The position numbers were made by a program, and so were the translations under genes. The notes beneath the pieces are model-generated. The model did not search any database, was not told where the DNA came from, and saw only the letters and a program-made list of their open reading frames with translations. DNA of 64,000 bases from G016756615 sp050958605 (GTDB lineage: Bacteria > Pseudomonadota > Alphaproteobacteria > Rhizobiales > Rhizobiaceae). This document shows, in pieces, positions 32,892 to 41,531 of this stretch. The stretch spans positions 372,001 through 436,000 of the forward strand of contig NZ_JBJHDO010000002.1 in NCBI RefSeq assembly GCF_050958605.1, in the 5' to 3' direction. Numbering within the stretch: the stretch's first letter is position 1; every line of letters begins with the position of its first letter.

Positions 32892-33785
32892 ATGGCATCC
32901 GTTCCTTTCGATCAGCTCGACGGTTTCATCTGGATGGACGGCCAGTTCGTCAAATGGGCCGACGCCAAGATCCACGTGCTCACCCATGGCCTTCACTATG
33001 CGAGTGCCGTATTCGAGGGCGAGCGCGCCTATGGCGGTGAAATCTTCAAGCTCACCGAGCACACCGAGCGCCTGCACGAATCGGCCCGGATCCTCGGTTT
33101 CGGTATTCCCTACAGCGTGGCCGAGATCGACGAAGCGTGCCGAGAGCTGTTGAAGAAGCAAGGCTTCAAGGACGCCTATGTGCGTCCGATCGCCTGGCGC
33201 GGGAGCGAGCAGCTCGGGGTCTCGGCGCAGGGCAACAAGATCCATTGCGCCATCGCCATCTGGCAATGGCCGAGCTATTTCGATCCGGCCCAGAAGCTGA
33301 AGGGCATCCGGCTCGACCTGGCCGAGTATCGTCGCCCAGACCCGCGCACTGCGCCGTCCAAAGCCAAGGCGGCGGGCCTCTACATGATCTGCACCCTTTC
33401 CAAGCACGCGGCCGAGGCGAAGGGCTACTCCGACGCCATGATGCTCGACTGGCGCGGCCAGGTGGCCGAGGCGACCGGCGCCAACATCTTCTTCGTCAAG
33501 GACGGCAGGATACATACGCCGACGCCGGACTGCTTCCTGGACGGCATCACCCGCAGGACGGTGATCGATCTCGCTCGCCGTCGCGACTTCGATGTTGTCG
33601 AGCGGACCATCCAGCCCGAGGAGATGGAAGGATTTGAGCAGTGCTTTCTCACCGGTACGGCCGCTGAGGTCACGCCGGTGTCCGAGATCGGGCCGTATCG
33701 TTTCGAGGTTGGCGAAATCGTCAAGACGTTGATGAACGACTACACCGCCGAGGTACAGCCCAAGCGAGCCATCGCCGCGGAATAA
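32892..33785 (+). CDS. ilvE: Branched-chain amino acid aminotransferase
   Basis: 297 residues of the class IV PLP-dependent family. It interconverts Leu/Ile/Val and their 2-oxo acids. Recognised parts are IHVLTHGLHYASAVFEGERAY, the PLP lysine region around PSKAKAAGLYM and the RGQVAEATGANIFFVKDG segment. GGAGG lies 6 bases before the ATG. The 190-bp upstream region is shared with petP, whose product may influence it. Confidence 0.94.
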   Translation: MASVPFDQLDGFIWMDGQFVKWADAKIHVLTHGLHYASAVFEGERAYGGEIFKLTEHTERLHESARILGFGIPYSVAEIDEACRELLKKQGFKDAYVRPIAWRGSEQLGVSAQGNKIHCAIAIWQWPSYFDPAQKLKGIRLDLAEYRRPDPRTAPSKAKAAGLYMICTLSKHAAEAKGYSDAMMLDWRGQVAEATGANIFFVKDGRIHTPTPDCFLDGITRRTVIDLARRRDFDVVERTIQPEEMEGFEQCFLTGTAAEVTPVSEIGPYRFEVGEIVKTLMNDYTAEVQPKRAIAAE

Positions 33786-33936
33786 GAAAGCGAACGAACC
33801 GCAAAGATCTTCAAGAGCCGCAACTTGCGGACGTTGATAATTCCGGATTCGCTTATTCCTTTGACTTTCGTTCCATTCGGCGTCTCACTGTGCACGCCGG
33901 ACTCACCGAGTCTCGGTTTGCTTGGAGGGAAAGTCG

Positions 33937-34248
33937 ATGGAAACGGTTCTTCCGATTATCGTGCAGATCATTACGGGTGTCATTGGTGGCATGGGTGTGG
34001 GTGCAGCGATCCAGCAAGCGGCCATGGGGCAGCTGACGAAGATCATCAGCGGCGCGGTCGGCGGTGTGGCCGGTGGAACAATCCTCGGTAGCTTGCTCGG
34101 CGGTGCGACGACAGGCGATCCGGCAGCCGGCGCCGCTGCAGGCGGTGCCATGGGCAGCCTTCTCACCGATGCGATTGGCGGCGTCGGCGGCGGCGCGATC
34201 CTCACGGCGATCGTCGGCGCTGTCATGAAATCCATGAACAGGGCCTGA
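33937..34248 (+). CDS. Small glycine-rich membrane protein
   Basis: 103 residues beginning METVLPIIVQIITGVIGGMGVGAAI and consisting mostly of Gly/Ala-rich hydrophobic stretches with GxxxG-type spacing. It looks like a glycine-zipper membrane or outer-membrane-associated protein. The ATG at 33937 has GGAGGGAAAG ahead and is preferred over one 15 bases upstream. No family or function can be named with confidence. It stands alone downstream of ilvE. Confidence 0.72.
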   Translation: METVLPIIVQIITGVIGGMGVGAAIQQAAMGQLTKIISGAVGGVAGGTILGSLLGGATTGDPAAGAAAGGAMGSLLTDAIGGVGGGAILTAIVGAVMKSMNRA

Positions 34249-34482
34249 TCCCGGCGCTTCACCTCTCAGCGGGCGGCCAGGAGCCGCTCGCTCGCGGCCC
34301 TCTCACGTCCGCGCCCGTCTTCCCTCTTTCATGTCGCTCGCGCACGCCAAGCGCCTCTTCTCGCTGTCGTTGTTCTGCGCTGCGATCTCGTTGCCATGGG
34401 CCGAAAGTACGGGCCACCGGGTGGACTGACCCGCTCGCTGCAACTATGTGTGCGCGCGACCGCACGCAAACGAGGCAGCATC

Positions 34483-35124
34483 ATGGGCCAGTTGAACGCC
34501 GGCATCATCCCGGTGACAGCCTTCCAGCAGAATTGCACAATCCTGTTCGACACCGAGGAAAAATCGGGCGTCGTGGTCGACCCCGGCGGAGATATCGACC
34601 AGATCATGAAGGCCGTCGGCGACAACGGGCTTTCGATCTCGGCGATCTGGATCACCCACGGTCATATCGATCACGCGGGCGGCGCGATGGAGTTGAAGGG
34701 GAGACTGGATGTGCCGATCCTCGGGCCCCACGAGGCCGATCGGCCGCTGCTCGCCAATCTCGAGGCCCAGGCGGTTCGGTTCGGCATCACGGATCCGGTG
34801 CGTAACTGCGTTCCAGATCGGTTCCTCGCCGAAGGCGACACTCTGTCGTTCAGTGGCCACGTTTTCGAAGTGTTGCATTGTCCTGGCCATGCACCGGGAC
34901 ACGTTGTCTATTTCAACCGGGCCGCCCGCTTCGCCCATGTCGGCGATGTCTTGTTTCACGGCTCGATCGGCCGCACCGATCTTCCCGGGGGGGATCACGA
35001 GGCTCTGATCCGCTCCATCAAGGAAAAGCTGCTGCCGCTTGGCGACGACATCGGCTTTCTGTGCGGCCACGGACCCGGCGGCCGTTTCGGCGAGGAGCGG
35101 CTGACCAACCCGTTTCTGGTATAA
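34483..35124 (+). CDS. MBL-fold metallo-hydrolase
   Basis: 213 residues, YcbL/glyoxalase II-like. The metal-binding motif THGHIDHAGG is present, followed by CPGHAPGHVVYFN (His), GDVLFHGSIGRTD (Asp) and GHGPGGRFGEER (His). It hydrolyses a thioester or similar bond; which one is unknown. The ATG at 34483 is the family start; there is no strong ribosome site. A hairpin lies just past the stop. Confidence 0.9.
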   Translation: MGQLNAGIIPVTAFQQNCTILFDTEEKSGVVVDPGGDIDQIMKAVGDNGLSISAIWITHGHIDHAGGAMELKGRLDVPILGPHEADRPLLANLEAQAVRFGITDPVRNCVPDRFLAEGDTLSFSGHVFEVLHCPGHAPGHVVYFNRAARFAHVGDVLFHGSIGRTDLPGGDHEALIRSIKEKLLPLGDDIGFLCGHGPGGRFGEERLTNPFLV

Positions 35125-35131
35125 TGCCAAA

Positions 35132-35159
35132 TGGCCTGGATGCTGACACATCCAGGCCA
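35132..35159. terminator. Hairpin between convergent MBL and BA14K genes
   Basis: Perfect 11-bp stem TGGCCTGGATG (35132-35142) / CATCCAGGCCA (35149-35159) with a 6-base loop, 7 bp after the MBL stop. The minus strand continues TTTGGCATT, so it could end the BA14K transcript, or both. Confidence 0.6.
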
Positions 35160-35207
35160 CCTCGATTGTGCGCGCGCCGGGCCGCGCAGTTCTGTGACAG
35201 CGTCAGC

Positions 35208-35630
35208 TTAGCGGGCTACGCAGAAATGCTCGCGGCCGTCGTAACCCACGAAAGTGCCCGAACTCGGATCGAAGCTACGGTAGCGGCTCCTGCAGTAGCG
35301 ATACCACTCGCGGCTCCACGGCTCGATATCTCCGTAGCTATATTCGACGCGCCGATATTCGTAGCGCCTGGCTGGTGCCGGCGGGTAGTACTGGTCGTCG
35401 ACATAGGGATCATAGGCCGGGCCTTCATAGACCGGTCCCCGCGGCTGCGACAGCGCGCCGGCGGCCACTGCGCCGACCGCGAGACCAAGAATGCCCGCCG
35501 CGATCATGTCACCGTCGGAGTGCCCGCGATGCCATCCGTGACGGCCTCCGGCATTGGCGGCAGGAAGGGCGGCAAGCGTCGTCGCCGCCACGGCCGCGGA
35601 CAAAATCGAACTCTTCAGAAAGCGGTTCAT
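35208..35630 (-). CDS. BA14K-family exported protein
   Basis: 140 residues. A signal peptide (MNRFLKSSILSAAVAATTLAALPAANA) leads to a Gly/Tyr/Pro-rich middle and the BA14K C-terminal signature EWYRYCRSRYRSFDPSSGTFVGYDGREHFC. BA14K is a lectin-like immunoreactive protein in Brucella; its cellular role is unclear. The ATG at 35630 has AAGGAG 7 bases ahead. Two Cys near the C-terminus probably form a disulfide. Confidence 0.9.
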   Translation of the reverse strand: MNRFLKSSILSAAVAATTLAALPAANAGGRHGWHRGHSDGDMIAAGILGLAVGAVAAGALSQPRGPVYEGPAYDPYVDDQYYPPAPARRYEYRRVEYSYGDIEPWSREWYRYCRSRYRSFDPSSGTFVGYDGREHFCVAR

Positions 35631-35950
35631 CTCTCTCTCCTTGCGTCGAACTGTTCGCATGAGACTCCGCGACGAGGTTCGACTCTCGAATGGAATCTGG
35701 AGCATCCAGTCTGAACGCAAGCTGAACGGATCGTTATTCCACGCTGGGGCGGCCTGATTGCTCCCTCTCGGGCGGAAAGGGGCTCGATATGCTCCCGGTC
35801 GGCGTTTCACGCCAATAACAGCGATTTGGCGCCAGAAGCAGCTGCCGGGCGCCAAGCAAAATCCGCTCCGGACAGATACGCTGCGGGAACCCGCTTGATC
35901 TGCCTCCCCCGCCGGAGCGAAAGCCCCGGCCGACTGCGCCAGGATTGGCT

Positions 35951-36163
35951 TCAGCCGATCCTGAGATTGACCGCCTTCGGACCCTTGCCCCGCTTGTCCG
36001 GCTCGGTTTCGAAGGTGACTTTCTGCCCGTCTTCAAGGCCGGGAAGGCCGGAGGCCTGCACCGCCGAAATATGAACGAACACGTCCTTCGCCCCGTCATC
36101 CGGCGTGATGAACCCAAAACCCTTGGCATGATTGAAGAACTTGACAGTGCCGGTCTGCGGCAT
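35951..36163 (-). CDS. cspA: Cold-shock protein (first of tandem pair)
   Basis: 70 residues, single CSD with RNP1 KGFGFI and RNP2 VFVHIS, ending GPKAVNLRIG. It is an RNA chaperone binding single-stranded nucleic acid. AAAGGAG lies 6 bases before the ATG. It is a paralogue of the gene 390 bp away on the same strand, and both share an upstream element at exactly the same distance from their starts. Confidence 0.95.
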   Translation of the reverse strand: MPQTGTVKFFNHAKGFGFITPDDGAKDVFVHISAVQASGLPGLEDGQKVTFETEPDKRGKGPKAVNLRIG

Positions 36164-36331
36164 GGGAAACTCCTTTGTCCCACCATCATCATGTCTGGGC
36201 GGGTTGCATCCCGCTCAGGCTCGGCCGTTTACTGGAGGAGCAGAAACAGTTCTCGCGCGGGGCCGCGGACGCCCTTCTTTTCGCGATCACCTGGGCGCCG
36301 ACTGGGTCGGGCCTCAGAGCAGTCTATTCCG

Positions 36332-36355
36332 GTCTCCGGGCCGGCAAATGCCCGA
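36332..36355 (-). promoter_or_regulatory. Shared upstream element of the cold-shock genes, copy 1
   Basis: 22 of 24 bases match 36937-36960 (both contain GTCTCCGGG and CAAATGCCCGA on the plus strand). Its left edge is 169 bp from the start of the first cold-shock gene. On the minus strand it folds as CGGGC/GCCCG. Confidence 0.6.
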
Positions 36356-36484
36356 ACGAGAATTTTGTCCTTCATTTTCCGGGAGTGATCAAGCGAAACT
36401 TTCAATATGGCTTATTGACGCTGGCCGACTCCGACCATTGCAGGGGGAGGAGAGAAGTCGATTCTGGTGAAAGCTCGGGATCGC

Positions 36485-36516
36485 AAAAAAAGGCACGACG
36501 GAATCCCGCCGTGCCT
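36485..36516 (-). terminator. Rho-independent terminator after the second cold-shock gene
   Basis: Minus strand stem AGGCACGGCGG / CCGTCGTGCCT with one mismatch, followed by a run of seven T. It lies about 40 bp beyond the stop. Confidence 0.8.
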
Positions 36517-36555
36517 CATGCCATCGCTTCCGCGAGGCGAATAGCTTTATGTCTG

Positions 36556-36768
36556 TCAGGCCGTGCGCAGATTGACTGCCTTGGGACCCTTGCCCATGCG
36601 ATCGGGCTCAACGTCGAAGGTGACCTTCTGACCGTCGATGAGCGTGCGCAGGCCCGAAGCCTCGATCGCGGAGATATGAACAAACACGTCCTTGGCGCCG
36701 CCGTCGGGCGTGATGAAGCCGAAACCTTTGGTTGCGTTGAAGAACTTTACGGTGCCGGTCTGAGCCAT
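36556..36768 (-). CDS. cspA: Cold-shock protein (second of tandem pair)
   Basis: 70 residues with RNP1 KGFGFI and RNP2 VFVHIS, about 80% identical in sequence to the neighbouring copy. An AAGGAG site lies 13 bases ahead, rather far. The probable promoter at 36900-36929 gives a leader of about 125 bases with a hairpin TCATGCG-N5-CGCATGA (36848-36866), as expected for cold-inducible genes with structured leaders. A terminator follows the gene. Confidence 0.95.
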   Translation of the reverse strand: MAQTGTVKFFNATKGFGFITPDGGAKDVFVHISAIEASGLRTLIDGQKVTFDVEPDRMGKGPKAVNLRTA

Positions 36769-36899
36769 TGGGGGGAATTCTCCTTCACCCGTTGCTGCTG
36801 GTAGGGCCTCCCCGTTTCCGGTCGAGAAGGTCCGGTGGGCTTGGCGATCATGCGTCTTGCGCATGAATTAACCCCCCGCCAAAGTGGGGCCGTCAGATA

Positions 36900-36929
36900 T
36901 TTACAGTATCGGGGAAAGGGGTCGTCCAA
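36900..36929 (-). promoter_or_regulatory. Candidate promoter of the second cold-shock gene
   Basis: Minus strand TTGGAC (36929-36924), 18-bp spacer, TGTAAA (36905-36900). The shared upstream element copy 2 lies directly behind the -35. Confidence 0.45.
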
Positions 36930-36936
36930 ACGTCCA

Positions 36937-36960
36937 GTCTCCGGGTCAGCAAATGCCCGA
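36937..36960 (-). promoter_or_regulatory. Shared upstream element of the cold-shock genes, copy 2
   Basis: Partner of 36332-36355. It starts 169 bp from the start of the second cold-shock gene, exactly the distance of copy 1 from its gene. Confidence 0.6.
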
Positions 36961-37036
36961 GGACGATTTGTATCGCATGGATGGTCGATACTTGCAAGCC
37001 GCTAGTAATTCAATGATTTGTCGGCTGCTGTAAGTT

Positions 37037-38098
37037 TTAGTCATGGTAAAATACCGTTCGCCAGCGCGCTTCGACAGCCTTGCCCAAGGCGCCGGGGACC
37101 GAGCCGATCGACATAAGGTGCTCGCGGCCGCTTTCCCGTCGCCGCAGGAACGGCACCACCTCATAGGAGGCTATTTTTCCCCGTCGCCGGCCGGAGGCGG
37201 AGATGTCGGCAGCGACATCGACGAGGAGCATCGCCCCTAAGCGAAGCGGCCATCTGCAATGCGGCCAGGCTGTTCCGAGGAAGTCGCCGAGACCGTAGGC
37301 GATGAGCGTGTCCCCGATCCGCTGCATGGGCTGGACCACATGCGTATGGCCGCCCACGATGAGGTCGACGCCGCTTTCGGCTAATCTTCTTGCCGTCGCC
37401 CGGGTGGTGGGATGCGGGAAATGCCGGAACTCCCTGTCCCAGTGCGGCATAGCGCAGACCAGATCTGCGTCGGCCCGTTCCAATGCGACCCGGCCGTCTT
37501 GTTCAAAAGCGTCACTGGTCATGACGCGGCCGGCGAAATCCGTCGAACGGGCGTTGCGCCATTCTGTGAAAGCGGCAATGCCGACGGTCATCGGCCCTGC
37601 GCCCACCACAGGAACCGGGCCGCCGGCAACAGCCCCAACGGTTCGGATGCCGAGATCGGTAAGTTCCCGCGTGGTCTCGTCGAAACCCATCGTTCCCTGA
37701 TCCAGGGCGTGATTGTTCGCAAGCGATAGAACCAGCCTGTCCGTGGCGATACCTGCCGCCGCCAGCGCTTCGGACAGGAATTGACGTGTCATCGCATGGC
37801 GGGTTCCAAGGAGGGTTCCCGGCTGTTTTCGCGGCCATGCCACCACCGGGCTCTCGCAATTGGCGATGACGACTTCCGCCGAAGCGATCTTGTCTCGTAA
37901 CGCCTTGTCGATAATGGGAGCCTTCCGGCCTGCCACCGCCGAAATATCCCCAAGGAAAACCAGCCGCACGACCTTCTCCGCGGATGATGGCGATCCGCCG
38001 GCCGGTGGCGCGAAGCCGGCGCTGTCGCCGCCCAGCGAGGGGACGAGAAAGCGCGGCAGCCAGGAGAGCTGATAGGAAAGGGGGAAGTTGCTCGACAC
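37037..38098 (-). CDS. CapA-family (PGA_cap) phosphoesterase-like protein
   Basis: 353 residues. Metal-binding motifs of the calcineurin-like CapA fold are present: FLGDIS, ANCESP, LANNHALDQG, GGHTHVVQP and YGLGDFLG. Proteins of this family take part in poly-gamma-glutamate capsule synthesis in Bacillus, but many alphaproteobacterial members act on other surface or nucleotide substrates; the substrate here is unknown. It stands alone upstream of the AraC gene on the same strand. Confidence 0.86.
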   Translation of the reverse strand: MSSNFPLSYQLSWLPRFLVPSLGGDSAGFAPPAGGSPSSAEKVVRLVFLGDISAVAGRKAPIIDKALRDKIASAEVVIANCESPVVAWPRKQPGTLLGTRHAMTRQFLSEALAAAGIATDRLVLSLANNHALDQGTMGFDETTRELTDLGIRTVGAVAGGPVPVVGAGPMTVGIAAFTEWRNARSTDFAGRVMTSDAFEQDGRVALERADADLVCAMPHWDREFRHFPHPTTRATARRLAESGVDLIVGGHTHVVQPMQRIGDTLIAYGLGDFLGTAWPHCRWPLRLGAMLLVDVAADISASGRRRGKIASYEVVPFLRRRESGREHLMSIGSVPGALGKAVEARWRTVFYHD

Positions 38099-38186
38099 GG
38101 CGCTCTTCTATGGGAACCGGAGCTGTTGCGCCAGTTCCGCTGCGCTATTCTTCCTGTTTTGCGGTGTCCGCCGGCTGACGGGAAGA

Positions 38187-39164
38187 TTACACGCCTCTTG
38201 ACGCCTCGCCCGGGGACATGCCGAACTGACGTTTGAAAGCGGTGGCGAAATTGGCGGCGCTTGTATAGCCCGCGCGCTGCGCGGCTTCCTGGATCGAGCC
38301 CTCGCCACGAACCAGCAGGGCGCGGGCCTCGTCCAATCTGGTCTGCCGGACGCGATCGAGAACGCTCGCCCCATATGCGGCCCTGAAGAGGCGCTGCAAT
38401 CCGCTGACGCTGACACCTGCCTCGCGCGCGATCTCCTCCACGTGCAGCCGTCCGGTCGATCGGGCATGGATGAAGTGCTCCGCGCGCTTCAGGCGGGCCT
38501 GCTCGGCGGGTGACAGCATTCGGGTGGCGGGTGCATTGTCCTGGTGAGTCGAAGCCGCAAGCGCTTCCGCGACGATCTCGACCGCGGCGCTCTCGACCAG
38601 CAGGTCCTGGAGCGTCGACTGATTCCCCGAAGATGCGAGAATCCGGCGGACGAGACCGGCGAGACGCGATGTCACTCTCCAGCTTTGGCTCGCGAGGTGA
38701 TCCTGCAGAAGCGCCTGGGCAAGGCGATGATCGTTCACCGACGCCAGCCCGTCACGATCCAGCCATTCCGGCGTGGCCGAGACCACCAGATGGCGAATTT
38801 GCTGGTGTCCACGCGAGAGCCGACGGAAGCTTTCGGCGCGGGCGCTGGAGATGATGAAGCCCTCGCGCAACTCGTCGCCACCGCGGAACTGAAAAGTGCG
38901 CCCGCCGATCTCGACCTGGACTTCTCCCGACAGGAAGAAGACGCAGGACAGGCCCGGGAGTTGAGACGAGTTCGCGGTGAAATCGGCTTCCTCGAAGACG
39001 TCGCTGGCGTGGACGTGTAGACCTCGCCGCAATTCGCGATGCCAGAACGCGCCACGGAAAAGCGGCGCCTCCATGGACAGCCGGTCGTCGCGGCTCTCCA
39101 CCGTTACGCCGGGCCGCCGCGCCATGTCCACGACCCGCATGACGTTTCGCCTGTTCAGCTCCAC
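38187..39164 (-). CDS. AraC-family regulator of the siderophore locus
   Basis: About 325 residues. The C-terminal AraC helix-turn-helix pair is in HVEEIAREAGVSVSGLQRLFRAAYG and SIQEAAQRAGYTSAANFATAFKRQFGMSPGE. The N-terminal part looks like the PchR-type ligand-sensing domain. The frame's first start is GTG at 39164; an ATG at 39140 with AGGCG ahead is also plausible. It is divergent from the TonB receptor gene, with two direct repeats TTGTAAG in the shared region, so it probably activates that operon when its siderophore is present. Confidence 0.9.
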   Translation of the reverse strand: MELNRRNVMRVVDMARRPGVTVESRDDRLSMEAPLFRGAFWHRELRRGLHVHASDVFEEADFTANSSQLPGLSCVFFLSGEVQVEIGGRTFQFRGGDELREGFIISSARAESFRRLSRGHQQIRHLVVSATPEWLDRDGLASVNDHRLAQALLQDHLASQSWRVTSRLAGLVRRILASSGNQSTLQDLLVESAAVEIVAEALAASTHQDNAPATRMLSPAEQARLKRAEHFIHARSTGRLHVEEIAREAGVSVSGLQRLFRAAYGASVLDRVRQTRLDEARALLVRGEGSIQEAAQRAGYTSAANFATAFKRQFGMSPGEASRGV

Positions 39165-39271
39165 CGCACTTCCATTCTCCGAGCTTATCCGGCGAAAATC
39201 ACGTCCAGATGCGTTTCAAGCCCTTTGAGCTTCTTGCAAACGACTTTGACGCCCGCGCAAAGGCATCGGCG

Positions 39272-39298
39272 TTGTAAGTCGCCTCGTGCTTTTGTAAG
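39272..39298 (+). promoter_or_regulatory. Direct repeats TTGTAAG, candidate AraC/PchR-like operator
   Basis: TTGTAAG at 39272-39278 and again at 39292-39298, 20 bp apart start to start (about two helical turns), as AraC-type proteins prefer. They lie directly before the receptor start. If the true start is the later ATG near 39381, the position fits activation better. Confidence 0.4.
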
Positions 39299-39305
39299 CC
39301 ATAAT

Positions 39306-41531
39306 ATGACAATGAAAGTCAAGTTTACGGGTGGGGCGCAGGTGCGAAGCAAGGGCATTTTTCTGGACAGGCTATGGGCAATGGCTGCCGCAGTGTCCTG
39401 CATGGCATTGATGGTCTCCGGTGCCGGCGCGCAGAGCGTGACGGAACTGGACACTATTTCGGTGACGGCCGAAGGGGCGGAGCCGGCGCGTGGGCCTGAT
39501 GACGGTATAGTGGCAAAACGCGCCACCGTTGGCTCCAAGACGGCGACGCCGTTGGTCGAAATCCCCCAGGCGGTCAATGTGGTGACGCGTGCTCAGATGG
39601 ACGAGCAGGGCGCCAACACGGTGGCCGAAGCGTTGCGCTATACGCCGGGCGTTCTTGCCGATCCTAACGGTTTCGATACCCGATACGATTGGCTTTATAT
39701 CCGCGGCTTCAACGCTTTCGGCATGACGTGGCTCGACGGCCTGGTGCTTCCGGGCGACCCGAACGGCTACGCCACGCCAACGATCAACAGTTACGCGCTG
39801 GAACGGGTGGAGGTCATCAAGGGGCCGGCATCGGTTCTCTACGGACGGACCGTCCCCGGCGGGCTCGTCAATCTGGTCAGCAAGCGCCCACAGCCCACCG
39901 CCCATCGGGAGGCCGTGGTGCAGACAACCGGTTTCGGCGGGATACAGGGCGCCGTGGATATGACCGGCAAACTGTCGGAGGACGGCACCTGGCTCTACCG
40001 GTTCACGGGACTTGCCAAGAACCTTCACACGCAGATCGATCACGAGCGCGATCGGCAGTTGATGCTCGCGCCCAGCCTGACGTGGAGCCCGACAGCCGAT
40101 ACGACGCTGACGCTCTATGGCTATTTCCAGCGCGATCGCCCGGTCTTCAGTCCGCGTTTCTACCCGGCTGTCGGAACGCTGCTTCCCAATCCGTTCGGCC
40201 AAATTCCGCGAGACGTGTTCCTGGGCGATCCCGACTGGGGCGAATTCAACCGGGACTTCTATGCCGCGGGCTATGAATTCGAGCATAGCTTCAACGACAC
40301 TTGGACCGTACGACAGAACTTGCGCTACAGTGGCGCGGACCAGAACATGGATCTGGTGCTCGTCAACCCGGCCTTTGCCTACGCCGCACCGGGCACGACC
40401 CTCAACCGTGTAACGGCCATCTCGGACGACGCGCTGCGGTCCTTCACCGTCGACACGCAGGCCGAAGCGAATTTCCAGACCGGCGCGTTCGACCATACCG
40501 CGCTGTTCGGGCTGGACTATATCAGCACTACATCCGATACTATTTTCGGCAATACCGGGCCGGGCACCTTCGTCCCGCCCATCGACTATCTGAACCCTAT
40601 CTATGGCTACGACTTTCCCGTCGCACCGGTCCAACGCTCGGGACTTCAGAAGCAGCAGCAGATCGGCTTCTACGCGCAGGACCAGATTCGCTACGATCGG
40701 TGGGTTGGAACATTCGGGCTCCGGTACGACACGTCGGAAATCGACAGCGAGAACCGTATTGCCGGCACCAATGTCACTACCAGCGAAAGCCAGCTGTCCG
40801 GCCGTGTCGGGCTTACCTATTTGTTCGACAACGGCCTCGCCCCCTATGCCAGCTATATGACGTCGTTTCTCCCGCTTCTCGGGACCGATCTTCGCGGTAA
40901 TCCATTCGTGGCGCAGCGGGCGGAGCAGTTCGAGATCGGCGTAAAATACGAGCCCGCCGACGCCCGGGGCATGATCGGCATCTCGTTCTTCAATTTGCAG
41001 GTCGAGAATTCGCTGACTCCCGACCTCACGGACACGCGCTTTTCGGTCCAGACCGGCAAGCAGCGGGTTCGCGGTATCGAGGTGGAGGGGAAATATGAGC
41101 TAACGCCTTCGCTGGACGTGCTGGTCGCCTATGCTTATTCGCAATCGGAAGTCCTGGAATCCAACAATCGCGCGGAGCTGGGCAGGGAAATGCTGCGACT
41201 TCCCGAACATCAGGGAGCCGTCTGGTTCAACTATCGGCCATCCCTGATCGACGGGCTTTCTCTCAGCGCAGGCGTGCGGGCTACGTCTTCCTATCAAACC
41301 GACAGCACCTATCGGCCGGAACTGCGCATCCCAAGCCGCGCCCTCGTCGACATCGGCGCGGAGCTCGATTTCGGAGCGATCCGCAACGAGTTCGAAGGTA
41401 CCAAGCTGCGCTTCGGCGTCACCAATCTCTTCGACCAGAAATATGTCTCGCACTGCCTGAACCTGACGGGTGGCAGCTGCAACTACGGTGCGGGCCGCAC
41501 GGTGACAGCCAGCCTCAAATACACATGGTGA
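39306..41531 (+). CDS. TonB-dependent siderophore receptor
   Basis: 741 residues. A signal peptide (LWAMAAAVSCMALMVSGAGA) is followed by a TonB box region (ELDTISVTAE), the plug domain (about 60-170, VEIPQAVNVVTRAQMDEQG ... GGLVNLVSKRP) and a 22-strand barrel ending NYGAGRTVTASLKYTW. It takes up an iron-siderophore complex across the outer membrane using TonB energy. FhuA/FoxA-like in organisation; the ligand is unknown. The binding-protein gene overlaps its stop. Two candidate starts are 39306 and an in-frame ATG further on. Confidence 0.95.
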   Translation: MTMKVKFTGGAQVRSKGIFLDRLWAMAAAVSCMALMVSGAGAQSVTELDTISVTAEGAEPARGPDDGIVAKRATVGSKTATPLVEIPQAVNVVTRAQMDEQGANTVAEALRYTPGVLADPNGFDTRYDWLYIRGFNAFGMTWLDGLVLPGDPNGYATPTINSYALERVEVIKGPASVLYGRTVPGGLVNLVSKRPQPTAHREAVVQTTGFGGIQGAVDMTGKLSEDGTWLYRFTGLAKNLHTQIDHERDRQLMLAPSLTWSPTADTTLTLYGYFQRDRPVFSPRFYPAVGTLLPNPFGQIPRDVFLGDPDWGEFNRDFYAAGYEFEHSFNDTWTVRQNLRYSGADQNMDLVLVNPAFAYAAPGTTLNRVTAISDDALRSFTVDTQAEANFQTGAFDHTALFGLDYISTTSDTIFGNTGPGTFVPPIDYLNPIYGYDFPVAPVQRSGLQKQQQIGFYAQDQIRYDRWVGTFGLRYDTSEIDSENRIAGTNVTTSESQLSGRVGLTYLFDNGLAPYASYMTSFLPLLGTDLRGNPFVAQRAEQFEIGVKYEPADARGMIGISFFNLQVENSLTPDLTDTRFSVQTGKQRVRGIEVEGKYELTPSLDVLVAYAYSQSEVLESNNRAELGREMLRLPEHQGAVWFNYRPSLIDGLSLSAGVRATSSYQTDSTYRPELRIPSRALVDIGAELDFGAIRNEFEGTKLRFGVTNLFDQKYVSHCLNLTGGSCNYGAGRTVTASLKYTW

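Larger units (their letters stand above)
36164..36555. other. Long 5' region of the first cold-shock gene
   Basis: 392 bp between the two cold-shock genes. It contains the element copy at 36332-36355 and the terminator of the second gene at 36485-36516. The rest probably includes the promoter and a long leader of the first gene. Confidence 0.5.

Noticed and set aside
38099..38186. Possible terminator between the AraC gene and the CapA-like gene
   Set aside because: No stem longer than 5 bp with a T-run was found on the minus strand.
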